Positions 35,236-43,768 of a stretch of DNA of 63,553 bases are shown one piece after another. Below the pieces are notes generated by a model, which had not been told where the DNA came from, searched no databases, and saw only the letters and a program-made list of their open reading frames with translations. Each line of letters begins with the position of its first letter. The stretch's first letter is position 1. A program made the position numbers and the translations under genes. Origin of the DNA: Nitrospina sp. (GTDB taxonomy: Bacteria > Nitrospinota > Nitrospinia > Nitrospinales > VA-1); the NCBI GenBank assembly GCA_018653085.1, contig JABIAY010000033.1, positions 1 through 63,553 on the forward strand, written 5' to 3'.

Positions 35236-35616
35236 GTGGGAACCTTCGTCGTGTCCGTCATCATGCTGACCACCGTAACCACCGCCCCCGGAGCCTTCTG
35301 CCATAGGCATGCCGCCACGCCGACCGAGTGACTCCGAACCATGTTTCAACGCTTCATTATAATGTTTCAACGCTTCCTTGGCATGTTGCAAGGCCATGGG
35401 ACCGTGGGTTTTTAGCTCCTCACTGGCATCCGGCATTTGCAGGCTGAACTCCAGATGTTTGACCATTTCCTCCAAGTGGAGATACCCTTCTTCACCGTGA
35501 CCCAATCCCACACTGGCATGCCCACCCGATTGTGCCCAGACAGGGTTTCCAGCCAGAAAAATTGCCGCGAAAAAACATATGCCCATTAGAGTTTTAGATT
35601 GATACCGTTCCATCAT
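35233..35616 (-). CDS. Exported His-rich SmbP-like metal-binding protein
   Basis: 127 residues. It has a signal peptide (MGICFFAAIFLAGNPVWA), then helical His-containing repeats (HLEEMVKHLEFSL, ALQHAKEALKHYNEALKHG) like those of the small metal-binding protein SmbP of ammonia oxidisers, and a Gly/His-rich tail (GQHDDGHDEGSH). It probably binds copper or other divalent metals in the periplasm. ATG start with AGGAGG upstream. The terminal SH and the TAG stop come from a repeat box. Confidence 0.7.
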   Translation of the reverse strand: MMERYQSKTLMGICFFAAIFLAGNPVWAQSGGHASVGLGHGEEGYLHLEEMVKHLEFSLQMPDASEELKTHGPMALQHAKEALKHYNEALKHGSESLGRRGGMPMAEGSGGGGYGGQHDDGHDEGSH

Positions 35617-35739
35617 TTTTAACCTCCTGAATACTTTAAATCGTTCCCTATTTTAAGGAAACGGCTATACACGTTCTTAATAATATCTGCCAATAAAACG
35701 GGCTTGTCAACATTGAAGAAAAGGAATAAAAAAACCTGG

Positions 35740-35824
35740 GAGGGAACTAGCAAGGACTTGATTGCCCGAGAAGAACTATTGCTCGCCAGCAAAAGTTATT
35801 ACCCGTTGGCCCCACGCCTAGTGG
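35740..35824 (-). repeat. Dispersed hairpin-flanked repeat, copy F1
   Basis: GGGAGGGAACTAGCAAGGAC opening, reverse core GCCCGAGAAGAACTATTG (35764-35781), GCTCGCC, and the box CCACGCCTAGTGG (35812-35824). No hairpin is clear at the distal end. Confidence 0.7.
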
Positions 35825-35830
35825 GCAAAA

Positions 35831-35936
35831 AAAATCCCCTGGAAAATTTCCAAGGGTTCTTAAGCCGGGATAAGCTTTGCCCACCAGATCAAGCTATTGC
35901 AAACTGGGTCCAGCGTCACGCTGGCACGCCTAGTGG
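35831..35936 (-). repeat. Dispersed hairpin-flanked repeat, copy F2, downstream of fliE
   Basis: Starts with the imperfect hairpin ATCCCCTGG-AAAATTT-CCAAGGG (35835-35857) that could also serve as fliE terminator, contains GCCGGGATAAGCTTTG, the palindrome CCAGCG-TCA-CGCTGG (35910-35924) and ends CACGCCTAGTGG (35925-35936), touching the fliE stop codon. Confidence 0.65.
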
Positions 35937-36254
35937 TTAGACTTGGGTTCGCATCACTTCCTGATAGGCTTCAACAATTTTATTGCGCACCTGCATGGTC
36001 AAGCGGAAAGCAAGATCGGCTTTTCCTACAGCAATCATGGTTTCGTGAATATTGCGGGTATCACCTGCAACAAAGTCCTGGATGGCAACGTCTGCGTTTT
36101 GCTGCAGGGTATTGACCTTGTCCAGAGATTGCGCCAGCGTGTCGGCAAAAGACGGCCCTTTTGTATCGGGAGCAATCTTCGACGCACCCAGACCCTGGGA
36201 TGGCCCCGGCCCTTGTAACGCTTTTAAATTGCTGGATACGGTAATATCTTTCAT
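35937..36254 (-). CDS. fliE: Flagellar hook-basal body protein FliE
   Basis: 105 residues. The C-terminal half carries the FliE pattern: [64 protein letters not shown]. It links the MS ring to the proximal rod. It follows flgB by 76 bases; flgC, which normally stands between them, is missing. The stop is directly followed by repeat F2. Confidence 0.92.
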   Translation of the reverse strand: MKDITVSSNLKALQGPGPSQGLGASKIAPDTKGPSFADTLAQSLDKVNTLQQNADVAIQDFVAGDTRNIHETMIAVGKADLAFRLTMQVRNKIVEAYQEVMRTQV

Positions 36255-36330
36255 AAGTCAGGCATCGTCAAAATGGTCAGGCGAATAGTATTTTTACTGG
36301 TTATATTGTAACAAAATCAGGCTAAAAAGC

Positions 36331-36759
36331 CTACTGTTGTGGCAATTCGGTAACGGCACTACGGACTGTTGACCCTCTTTTCATCATCAATTGAACCGTT
36401 GCGTTATAGAGGATCTGGTTTTCGGCCATTTTTGCCATTTCATTATCGATATCGACATTATTTCCGTTGGATTTCGCGGCAGAATCCTCTTCAAAAGGGT
36501 CTGCGGCCAGATCCATAATATTAGAGTCAGAAGGCCCAATATGTTTTTCGCTGGTCGTTCTCATGTTCAAACTACCTTTAGAACCTATAGCGGCGCGCAA
36601 TTGCGCCTGAAAATCAATGTCACTGGCCTTGAATCCGGGAGTATCGATGTTACTGATATTCGAGGAAATCATGGACTGACGCGTGGACATAAAGTTCAGG
36701 CTCTTTTTCATGAGTCCTGGAACCGCATCCGAAAATAAAAGTCTATCAATCAGTGGCAT
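36331..36759 (-). CDS. flgB: Flagellar basal-body rod protein FlgB
   Basis: 142 residues from the ATG at 36759, preceded by GGAAGGAG; a longer start would ignore this site. The rod-protein signature is RQSMISSNISNIDTPGFKASDIDF, and the C-terminal helix KMAENQILYNATVQLMMKR is typical of FlgB. It forms the proximal rod. It has a well-placed sigma-54 promoter at 36785-36800 and is divergent from a sigma-54 activator gene. It is followed by fliE, not flgC. Confidence 0.93.
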   Translation of the reverse strand: MPLIDRLLFSDAVPGLMKKSLNFMSTRQSMISSNISNIDTPGFKASDIDFQAQLRAAIGSKGSLNMRTTSEKHIGPSDSNIMDLAADPFEEDSAAKSNGNNVDIDNEMAKMAENQILYNATVQLMMKRGSTVRSAVTELPQQ

Positions 36760-36784
36760 ATCGTTTCTCCTTCCCATGATATAG

Positions 36785-36800
36785 AGCAAAACTTATGCCA
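36785..36800 (-). promoter_or_regulatory. Sigma-54 (RpoN) promoter of flgB-fliE
   Basis: The minus strand reads TGGCAT-AAGTT-TTGCT, matching the -24/-12 consensus TGGCAC-N5-TTGCW with one change, and the GG and GC are correctly spaced. Transcription would start about 12 bases on (near 36775), just before the flgB ribosome site. A sigma-54 activator is encoded divergently next to it. Confidence 0.75.
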
Positions 36801-36911
36801 TGGCCCCGGGAACGGGATTTTTTTTCACCACCCACATAACCTGTTATGTTTAAAGTCTCTGAGAGACTGCCTATCACCCCCCTGCCCTGAAGCCATTCCG
36901 GAAAGCGACCG

Positions 36912-36936
36912 AAATCCGGCGGTTTTTGCCGGATTT
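36912..36936. terminator. Hairpin in the flgB-activator divergent region
   Basis: AAATCCGGC (36912-36920) and GCCGGATTT (36928-36936) form a perfect 9-base stem with loop GGTTTTT, followed by TT. It looks like a rho-independent terminator, yet no gene ends here. Confidence 0.5.
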
Positions 36937-36975
36937 TTGACATATTTTCCCGCGATAACTGTAAATTTAGTGATG

Positions 36976-37023
36976 AAAAAGAATGACTTCCCTCCCTTCC
37001 TAGGGAGGGAAGTCATTCTTTTT
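36976..37023. terminator. Perfect 22-base hairpin in the flgB-activator divergent region
   Basis: Bases 36976-36997 are perfectly complementary to 37002-37023, with a TCCT loop; the stem starts with five A and ends with five T, so it would work as a bidirectional terminator. It lies in the 5' region of the activator gene, in a 357-base divergent interval (36760-37116) that also holds the sigma-54 promoter. A role as attenuator, small-RNA terminator or small mobile palindrome is possible. Confidence 0.6.
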
Positions 37024-37116
37024 ATCTATCTGTGGTTAATTGGCTTTCCTGAAATCTGTAAATATTCTATACTTACTACCCAACTGTGTGGTTTTATTAC
37101 TCAATCCTCAGAAAAT

Positions 37117-39942
37117 ATGGCCCAGAATACCCCTGATAACCTGATTTCCCGGTTCGGCAAAGAGAGTCTACCCGAAATCCTTCATCATGTTGCCACCCGC
37201 TTGAAGAATCTCTACGACTGCAAAATGGTGCGAATCAACCTTGAGGACCTTTATGAGGGCATGCTGGTTTGCCAGTATGTGACCGGTCAGAACCAACCCA
37301 ACGAGCAACCTATCACCAAATTCATATCGCCCGAAGCCTCGATCATCTCACAGGCTTTTCTCAACAATGAAGTGGTGTTTTCCTGGGACTGGCCCGATGG
37401 TTTCGCAAAAATCCAGAATCCGTTTGAGAAATTAGCCGGGATCAAGGCCACCGCCGCTTTCCCCATTACCCACCAGCTCCAGCCTATTGGCACCATCAGC
37501 CTGGATTGGGGGAAGGAAGGCGAATTTCTTAATGAGGAACAGAAAAAAGACATTATTGATTTTCTCGCAGATGCCAGCACCACCATTGATCGCGCCAAAC
37601 GGTTCCGCCAAAAAGTATCCTTTTCGCGCCATCTCGACCTGGCGCGAAAAAAGGAGGCCACCTGGATGATGATGCGGTCTGCCGTACAGCTCATCGACAA
37701 ACTGGCCCTTGCCTCGGTGTGGGTGCCCTCTTCCATTCCAAGCCCCGCATCCAAATCACGGGAACTGAGCAACCAGATTGAAATTCTGGCGGTTTTTTCA
37801 AAAATCAAAGAAGATGCCCTGATTTATAACAACCAGGTCAATATCAATATCCACAAGGAAAACCTGATCAGCCGCATTGTCCTTTATGACAAAGAGAAAG
37901 GGCTTATCGCCAAAGACCCTGGCCTGAAAGCAGTCTATATCGAAGATGTTATGGAGGAAAGTTTCAGCCGAAAAGCGGTAGCGCGAAAAATTGACCTGGT
38001 TTCGCTTTATCAAGTGCCAAAGATCAACCCCAAAACCGGGCAACTGATCTGCGTGGTGAATTATTACACCAACTCCTCCCACAAGTTCACCCCTTTTGAA
38101 AAGCCCCTGCTGGAAAACCACGCGGCAACGGTGGAGAAATTAATTCTTGAGGAAAATCCGGAGCATATAGAAATCGAGGTCCTCAGTGAAATCGAGGAAC
38201 TGCTTTCCGATGCCGATGACGACTTGACGTCCTTTCTCGAAAAGATTCTGGCAAAAACATCTGAGCTGATCGGTGCCGATTCGGGAACCATTTCCATCTA
38301 CAAAATGCTGGAGGGAAAACCCTGGCTCATTATTGAAGACGGAGAAGGCAATCTGGTCGGGGCAAAATCCCGCGGCTGGATGAAAAGTAAAATCCCTCTT
38401 CTTCCTGTTGGGGGAGAAGAACTCCCTGCTGAGCAAAGGTCGCTGAACGGTTTTGTCGCACATTCTGCCAGGCCAGTTTTAATTCCCAACGTGGAAGATG
38501 GAAAGCAGAAATTTTATAAAAACCTTTCAAGTCAAATCAAGTCCGAGTTGGCTGTTCCCATCATTCACGGCAGTCACGTTCTTGGTGTGATAAACCAGGA
38601 CAGTTTTCAAAAACACTTTTTTACCCAGGAACATCAAAGAATCCTGCAAATCATTGCCAGCCTGGTCAGCCAGAAAGTAAATAATCTTCAGCAGATTGAA
38701 ACCCTGAAACAGGAGCTCCTTCAGCTCAGGAAGGATATTGAGTACCGGGACCCCAAGGTTTCTTCTTATCACTTCGGTAATGTCATCGGGAAAAGCAAAA
38801 ATGTCAGCTCACTGGTAAACCAGATCCAGACCGTTGTAGAATCCATTTGCAACCGCATGCTTAATTGGGAAGGTAATCAACAGCGTGAGACGATGACCGG
38901 GTTGCCCGGCCTTCTAGTTCAAGGGCAAACGGGTTCCGGAAAAGAGTTCTTTTTCAATAATATCTATTCTCATCTCAATGACATATTCCAGAAAGAGAAG
39001 GGAGCCCACTTCAAATTACCTTTAAAAAAAACCAACATTGCCGCCTATAGCGGTGAACTGACTTACAGTGAGTTATTCGGCCACAAAAAAGGAGCTTTCA
39101 CGGGAGCGGAATTCAACCGCCAGGGGATTCTGGAAGAAGCCAATGGTGGAGTGGTTTTTCTCGATGAGATCGGTGACGCAGACCCAAAAACCCAGGTACA
39201 GTTATTACGCTTTCTCGATACCGGGGTATTCATGCGGCTCGGTGAAAACCAGCCCCGTTATTCCAAAATATTCCTGATCGCCGCAACCAATAAAGATTTA
39301 ACAAGGGAAATTCAGGAGGGGCGATTCCGCGAAGACTTATATCATCGCCTCAATGCCTTGAGCTTTCATATTCCACGTCTGAATGAGAGAGAGGAGGACA
39401 TCGAGGACCTCGCCACACATTTTCTCGGCATCCTGTTTAATTCCTATAAAAAAGAAGGTGATGACCCTGCCCCGCCCCAATTGGAACCGGCGGCAGTTGA
39501 ATATCTTAAACAACATCAATATCGGGGAAACGTGCGGGAATTGAAAAACATCCTGCTAAGAGCCATGCTATTCCGCAAAGGGGCTTTGATCAGCAAAAGC
39601 GAAATCATAGTAGCATGTCGCTCAGAACTATCCTTTTCAGAAGAATCATCAGAGCACAGCACAGGCCAGGACTTTATCGAAACTTTGCTGGACCAGTTTG
39701 AGGCGGGAGAGGCCAACTTCTGGACAGATATCCATCAGCCTTTTAAAACAAATCTTTTGACCCGGGACACCGTCAAGTCACTGATACTGGCGGCTAAAAA
39801 CCGCTACCAAACCAATCTGCCCGGGCTTGCGGTAAAGCTGGGTGCTTGTAAAACCCGTTTGCATTTGGAATCCGATGAAAAGAAGAAATTCATCAGTTTT
39901 AAAAACTTTCTTTACAAAACGGTAAAGATATCGTCCAACTAA
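37117..39942 (+). CDS. GAF-domain sigma-54-dependent transcriptional activator
   Basis: 941 residues from the ATG at 37117; the open frame reaches 180 bases further up but would run through a perfect hairpin, so the longer start is rejected. There are three GAF-like regions (about 30-165, 190-350 and 365-530), clearest around SELIGADSGTISIYK and LAVPIIHGSHVLGVINQD. The AAA+ domain has Walker A GQTGSGKE, the sigma-54 contact GAFTGA, Walker B GGVVFLDEIGD and RYRGNVREL-like YRGNVRELKN. The C-terminal 80 residues end with a possible Fis-like helix-turn-helix that is poorly conserved. A flgB sigma-54 promoter lies divergently next door, so flagellar control is likely but unproven. Confidence 0.85.
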   Translation: MAQNTPDNLISRFGKESLPEILHHVATRLKNLYDCKMVRINLEDLYEGMLVCQYVTGQNQPNEQPITKFISPEASIISQAFLNNEVVFSWDWPDGFAKIQNPFEKLAGIKATAAFPITHQLQPIGTISLDWGKEGEFLNEEQKKDIIDFLADASTTIDRAKRFRQKVSFSRHLDLARKKEATWMMMRSAVQLIDKLALASVWVPSSIPSPASKSRELSNQIEILAVFSKIKEDALIYNNQVNINIHKENLISRIVLYDKEKGLIAKDPGLKAVYIEDVMEESFSRKAVARKIDLVSLYQVPKINPKTGQLICVVNYYTNSSHKFTPFEKPLLENHAATVEKLILEENPEHIEIEVLSEIEELLSDADDDLTSFLEKILAKTSELIGADSGTISIYKMLEGKPWLIIEDGEGNLVGAKSRGWMKSKIPLLPVGGEELPAEQRSLNGFVAHSARPVLIPNVEDGKQKFYKNLSSQIKSELAVPIIHGSHVLGVINQDSFQKHFFTQEHQRILQIIASLVSQKVNNLQQIETLKQELLQLRKDIEYRDPKVSSYHFGNVIGKSKNVSSLVNQIQTVVESICNRMLNWEGNQQRETMTGLPGLLVQGQTGSGKEFFFNNIYSHLNDIFQKEKGAHFKLPLKKTNIAAYSGELTYSELFGHKKGAFTGAEFNRQGILEEANGGVVFLDEIGDADPKTQVQLLRFLDTGVFMRLGENQPRYSKIFLIAATNKDLTREIQEGRFREDLYHRLNALSFHIPRLNEREEDIEDLATHFLGILFNSYKKEGDDPAPPQLEPAAVEYLKQHQYRGNVRELKNILLRAMLFRKGALISKSEIIVACRSELSFSEESSEHSTGQDFIETLLDQFEAGEANFWTDIHQPFKTNLLTRDTVKSLILAAKNRYQTNLPGLAVKLGACKTRLHLESDEKKKFISFKNFLYKTVKISSN

Positions 39943-39944
39943 AA

Positions 39945-40211
39945 TCAGCAATAAACCTTGTAGGCGGCGAGAATCTCAGACTTGAGGTTTGACTGTAAGG
40001 CATCGGACTTCAATTCCACCATGTCATAAAATTTTCCGTCCTTACCTTTTCTGGAGGGAAATCCGACAAATAATCCATTATTTTTGGATGCCAGAACCCG
40101 AAAGCCTTTTACCAAAACCGTATGTTCAAAGGTCACGTCCGCAAAAGCCCGCAGGGAGGAATCCGGCTCACCGGTATCAAAAGGGTAAATTTTAACCTCC
40201 GTGATGGTCAT
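39945..40211 (-). CDS. spoVG: SpoVG family protein
   Basis: 88 residues, family size. It matches SpoVG: MTITEVKIYPF, LRAFADVTFEHTVLVKGFRVLASKNNGLFVGFPSRK and the C-terminal NLKSEILAAYK. SpoVG proteins bind nucleic acids and act as post-transcriptional or transcriptional regulators in many non-sporulating bacteria. The stop lies 2 bases from the stop of the convergent activator gene. Confidence 0.9.
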   Translation of the reverse strand: MTITEVKIYPFDTGEPDSSLRAFADVTFEHTVLVKGFRVLASKNNGLFVGFPSRKGKDGKFYDMVELKSDALQSNLKSEILAAYKVYC

Positions 40212-40231
40212 AAATAAAAAAACCGGATGGA

Positions 40232-40259
40232 TTGACCTCTACACATAATCTGCTAAACT
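40232..40259 (+). promoter_or_regulatory. Candidate sigma-70 promoter of ahcY
   Basis: TTGACC (40232-40237) and TAAACT (40254-40259) are separated by 16 bases, about 145 bases upstream of ahcY. A second TTGACC at 40346 has a weak -10 (TTCATT). No SAH- or SAM-riboswitch signature is apparent in the leader. Confidence 0.35.
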
Positions 40260-40403
40260 AATGGGAAGAAACGCCGTTAATTATATGATGGATGGGGCCC
40301 CCTATTTACCCCTCTAAACAGTTCCTCAAGACATCGTAACAAACCTTGACCTTATTTCTCGCATCATTTTCATTAATTTCAAATAATAAAACAGGAGTAG
40401 CTC

Positions 40404-41705
40404 ATGTCAACAACCGCCGTCTCTGAAAAATTTAAAGTTAAAGATCTGTCTCTGGCAGATTGGGGACGTAAAGAAATCATCCTTGCCGAGAACGAAATGC
40501 CCGGTCTCATGGCCCTGCGCAAAAATTATGGTGCGTCCAAACCTTTAAAAGGGGCACGGATCGCCGGTTCATTGCACATGACCATTCAAACCGCAGTGCT
40601 CATGGAGACCCTGATCGAACTGGGAGCGGAAGTTCGATGGGCTTCCTGCAATATCTTCTCCACACAAGACCATGCCGCCGCCGCTATGGCCAAGGCAGGA
40701 ATTCCTACATTTGCATGGAAGGAAGAGACCGAAGAAGAATACTGGTGGTGTACCGCCCAAACCCTGCTTTTTGACGAAGGCCCAAACATGATTCTTGACG
40801 ATGGAGGAGACCTCACCGCCTACGTCCACGAAAAACATCCCGAATTGCTGAAAAACATAAAAGGCGTGACGGAAGAAACCACAACCGGCGTGCACAACCT
40901 TTACAAAATGATCGAAAAGGGAACTTTAAAGCTCCCTGCCATGAACGTTAACGATTCAGTCACCAAGTCAAAATTCGACAACCTTTATGGCTGTCGGGAA
41001 TCGCTTGCCGATGGCATCAAACGCGCCACCGATATTATGATAGCCGGAAAAGTGGTGGTCGTTGCCGGATTTGGCGATGTCGGAAAAGGTTGCGCCGATG
41101 CGATGAAAGCTTTGGGTGCCCGAGTGATCGTTACCGAAATCGATCCCATCTGTGCCCTGCAAGCCGCGATGGAAGGTTATGAAATCACCACCATGGAAGA
41201 AGCGGTCAAAGAAGGTAATATTTTCGTCACCACAACAGGATGCGCCGATATCATCTGTATCGAGCATATGGAGAAGATGAAAAACGATTCCATTGTTTGC
41301 AACATTGGCCACTTTGACATTGAGATTCAGGTCGATGCTTTGAACAAGTTTCCGGGAATTGAAAAAGACGTGATCAAACCGCAGGTGGACAAATACACTT
41401 TCCCGGATGGACACAATATCATTCTGCTGGCAGAGGGAAGACTGGTGAACCTGGGTTGCGCGACCGGTCACCCTTCTTTCGTAATGTCCAACTCCTTCAC
41501 CAATCAGGTGCTGGCACAAATGGAACTGTACAATAAAGAATATGAAGTCGGCGTTTACACCTTGCCGAAGAAACTCGACGAAGAGGTCGCACGCCTGCAC
41601 CTGGACAAACTGGGAGTGAAACTAACAACACTTACAGAAAAGCAGGCCAGCTACCTTAATATACCGGTGGAAGGCCCTTACAAACCTGAGCACTACCGAT
41701 ACTAA
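40404..41705 (+). CDS. ahcY: S-adenosylhomocysteine hydrolase
   Basis: 433 residues. Signature motifs are [14 protein letters not shown] near residue 75, the NAD-binding [20 protein letters not shown] near 215, and the C-terminal YKPEHYRY. It splits S-adenosylhomocysteine to adenosine and homocysteine and so keeps methylation running. Ribosome site AGGAG precedes the ATG by 7 bases. It is monocistronic, with a strong terminator after it. Confidence 0.97.
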   Translation: MSTTAVSEKFKVKDLSLADWGRKEIILAENEMPGLMALRKNYGASKPLKGARIAGSLHMTIQTAVLMETLIELGAEVRWASCNIFSTQDHAAAAMAKAGIPTFAWKEETEEEYWWCTAQTLLFDEGPNMILDDGGDLTAYVHEKHPELLKNIKGVTEETTTGVHNLYKMIEKGTLKLPAMNVNDSVTKSKFDNLYGCRESLADGIKRATDIMIAGKVVVVAGFGDVGKGCADAMKALGARVIVTEIDPICALQAAMEGYEITTMEEAVKEGNIFVTTTGCADIICIEHMEKMKNDSIVCNIGHFDIEIQVDALNKFPGIEKDVIKPQVDKYTFPDGHNIILLAEGRLVNLGCATGHPSFVMSNSFTNQVLAQMELYNKEYEVGVYTLPKKLDEEVARLHLDKLGVKLTTLTEKQASYLNIPVEGPYKPEHYRY

Positions 41706-41723
41706 GATAAACACAGCAAAACA

Positions 41724-41757
41724 AAACCGGCTTCCCCAACAGGGGGAGCCGGTTTTT
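41724..41757 (+). terminator. Rho-independent terminator of ahcY
   Basis: AAAACCGGCTTCCCC pairs with GGGGGAGCCGGTTTTTT around the loop AACA, with one wobble, and is followed by a T run. It lies 19 bases after the ahcY stop. Confidence 0.9.
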
Positions 41758-41769
41758 TTATGCCTTCTT

Positions 41770-41863
41770 AGCAGGGGATGCAAATGAGCAAGGGCTTGAT
41801 TGCGCCGAGATCACCCTTTGCTCGCCAGAAAAAGTGACGGCACGCTGGCCCCACGCCTAGTGG
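41770..41863 (-). repeat. Dispersed hairpin-flanked repeat, copy G
   Basis: Reverse core GGGCTTGATTGCGCCGAGATC (about 41792-41812), CTTTGCTCGCC, GGCACGCTGGCC and the box CCACGCCTAGTGG (41851-41863). Almost the same as copy A2 over some 75 bases. It touches the stop of the oleB-like gene (TAA plus four bases). Confidence 0.8.
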
Positions 41864-41867
41864 TTTT

Positions 41868-42728
41868 TTATGCCTGCAAAAATTCTTTCACCATAGGAAG
41901 AATGTGTTCGTGAGCGTCTTCCAGCACATAATGCCCGGCGTCTTCCATCCGATGCACTTCAGCCTGAGGAAAAATCTCCTGCCAACGTTTCAGGAAATGA
42001 TCGTTAAAAACAAAATCATGCGCTCCCCAAATAATTTGAACAGGATGATCTCGAAATAATTTCAGGCTCTCTTCTATATGTTGGACCACGGAATAGCTGG
42101 GTGCTGTGGGACTCATGGGGATATCCTGCACAAAACGCAAAGTGGCTACCCGATTAGCAAAGTTATCGTAAGGTTCCAGATAACCGGCCCGGACTTCCTT
42201 CGTCATTCTTTCCTGCTTGGCGCAGGCCCAGTGAATCGCACCGCGTGCAAAGGCATTAAAACCACGGATGGCCAGGGGGCCAAAAACCGGCAGGCGGCAC
42301 AAGCGCAGGCTCAGTGGAATTTCACGTGATAAAAACGCGGCGGTATTGAAAATGACCAGCCTCTTGATTCGCTCTGGATGCCGAACCGCGAAACCCATTC
42401 CTATCGCCCCTCCCCAGTCATGAACCACCAGGGTGATGTCATCAAGCTTGAGGTGGTCGACCAGTTTCTCCAGGTTATCGATGTGTTGAGAAAGCGTGTA
42501 AGGATAGTCCTGCGGTTTATCTGATTTTCCCATTCCCATATGGTCGGGCACCACACAACGATAAGAATCCCTGAGCCCTAGAATCAGATTGCGGTAATAA
42601 AAAGACCAGGTAGGGTTGCCATGGAGCATGAGAAGAGGTTCCTGACCGGAACCTTCATCCAGATAATGATAACGCAAACGATCCAGTTGCAGGCTATGCG
42701 AAGAAAAAGGATAAAGCTCTGTCACCAT
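41868..42728 (-). CDS. oleB: OleB-like alpha/beta hydrolase (beta-lactone decarboxylase type)
   Basis: 286 residues of the haloalkane-dehalogenase-like hydrolase group: LHGNPTWSFYYRN (oxyanion/halide Asn38-Trp41), nucleophile D104 in VVHDWGGAIG, acid in WGAHDFVF and base His in DAGHYVLED. In olefin synthesis OleB removes CO2 from a beta-lactone to give the alkene. The upstream oleA-like gene overlaps it by 7 bases, which supports this role over dehalogenation of haloalkanes. OleC and OleD are not in the window. Confidence 0.75.
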   Translation of the reverse strand: MVTELYPFSSHSLQLDRLRYHYLDEGSGQEPLLMLHGNPTWSFYYRNLILGLRDSYRCVVPDHMGMGKSDKPQDYPYTLSQHIDNLEKLVDHLKLDDITLVVHDWGGAIGMGFAVRHPERIKRLVIFNTAAFLSREIPLSLRLCRLPVFGPLAIRGFNAFARGAIHWACAKQERMTKEVRAGYLEPYDNFANRVATLRFVQDIPMSPTAPSYSVVQHIEESLKLFRDHPVQIIWGAHDFVFNDHFLKRWQEIFPQAEVHRMEDAGHYVLEDAHEHILPMVKEFLQA

Positions 42729-43768
42729 TCAACACCCATCATCAAGCTATTGAGTCCGCTACCGATACCAAGCAGAGCGGCTTTGTCCCCTGCCTTGAGC
42801 ACATTCTTTTCAACGCCCATGGCCAATGTCGTTGGCAGTGAGGCCGACCCGGTATTGCCCAGAAATTCCAGAGTGGAAAAATCTTTTTCAGGATCCAGTC
42901 CAACATTTTCATACATCAGCCTTCGATGGCCCTTGCCAACCTGATGACAGAAAACACGGCTCACTTCTTCATTAGTCCAGCCAAGTACTTCACGGGTACG
43001 CGCCCAGGTTTTACCTGCGAGCCGACATCCTTCCAGCATCAAAGTTTCGGAGTCGGTTTCCATCAGAGGCGACCACTCTGCGCCTGCCCCGCTATCATCA
43101 CTGCCGCGACATAAATGATTGAATTGGGTTTCAGCCATCGAAACACCACCCAGCAAACGGTGCCCCTGTCTCGCGATCTTTTCATGCGCAAGGACAACAC
43201 CGGTAGCAGCAGAACCAATCGTCAGGGAAGCGAAAGAGGACTTGGTTTCAGACCGGGTAATATCTTTTCGAGCCAGCAAAGTCTCGATCGTGTTATTCAC
43301 CAGTGGACCGCCATTTTCTCCAGCCACCACCACTCCAGCCAGAATCTGGCCTTGCTCAATCATGCTGGCAATGATCGACATGCCATTGAGCACACCCAGG
43401 CAGGCATTGGAGACATCGAACACAAATGCTTCTCCGGGAAGTTTCAGGTTATTATGAATTACGGAAGCCGTAGAAGGTTCCAGGAAATCTCTGCAAACCG
43501 ATGCAGAAATCAGGCAACCTATTTGATTCGGGTCCACCCCGGACAGGGCAATGGCTTTTTCTCCAGCAACAGTTGCCACCTCGCTAGGGAAAACCCCCTT
43601 CTCCCAGAAGCGGCGTTCCTGAATGCCGCTCATCAACTCCAGGCGACCCGGGGGAAGTTTGAGCCGATCATAAAGTGGGGCCAACCTTTTTTCAAGTTCA
43701 GCCGAAGTCACGATATTATCAGGCAGGTGGTAGGCCAGACCTTCGATATAAACTTTTTCAAAACGCAT
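42722..43768 (-). CDS. oleA: OleA-like thiolase (acyl-CoA head-to-head condensation)
   Basis: 348 residues of the KAS III/thiolase family. Catalytic C123 (SNACLGVLNG), H275 (CHQVGKG) and N305 (GNTGSAS) are present. Glu97 in RDFLEPSTA stands 26 residues before the cysteine, the same distance as the OleA-specific catalytic Glu, and the His-to-Asn distance (30) also matches OleA. It should join two fatty acyl-CoAs to a beta-keto acid for long-chain olefin synthesis. It overlaps oleB; an MsbA-like transporter lies directly upstream. A plain FabH role is less likely. Confidence 0.78.
   Translation of the reverse strand: MRFEKVYIEGLAYHLPDNIVTSAELEKRLAPLYDRLKLPPGRLELMSGIQERRFWEKGVFPSEVATVAGEKAIALSGVDPNQIGCLISASVCRDFLEPSTASVIHNNLKLPGEAFVFDVSNACLGVLNGMSIIASMIEQGQILAGVVVAGENGGPLVNNTIETLLARKDITRSETKSSFASLTIGSAATGVVLAHEKIARQGHRLLGGVSMAETQFNHLCRGSDDSGAGAEWSPLMETDSETLMLEGCRLAGKTWARTREVLGWTNEEVSRVFCHQVGKGHRRLMYENVGLDPEKDFSTLEFLGNTGSASLPTTLAMGVEKNVLKAGDKAALLGIGSGLNSLMMGVEW

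Noticed and set aside
35704-35940. 78-residue plus-strand reading frame
   Set aside because: It runs mostly through repeat copies F1 and F2 and has no family resemblance; a chance frame in repetitive DNA.
36937-37116. N-terminal extension of the sigma-54 activator
   Set aside because: It would translate across a perfect 22-base hairpin and yields an unrelated hydrophobic peptide; the ATG at 37117 fits the GAF start better.
40212-40403. SAH or SAM riboswitch upstream of ahcY
   Set aside because: Looked for because of the gene function; none of the conserved riboswitch stems or core sequences are present.
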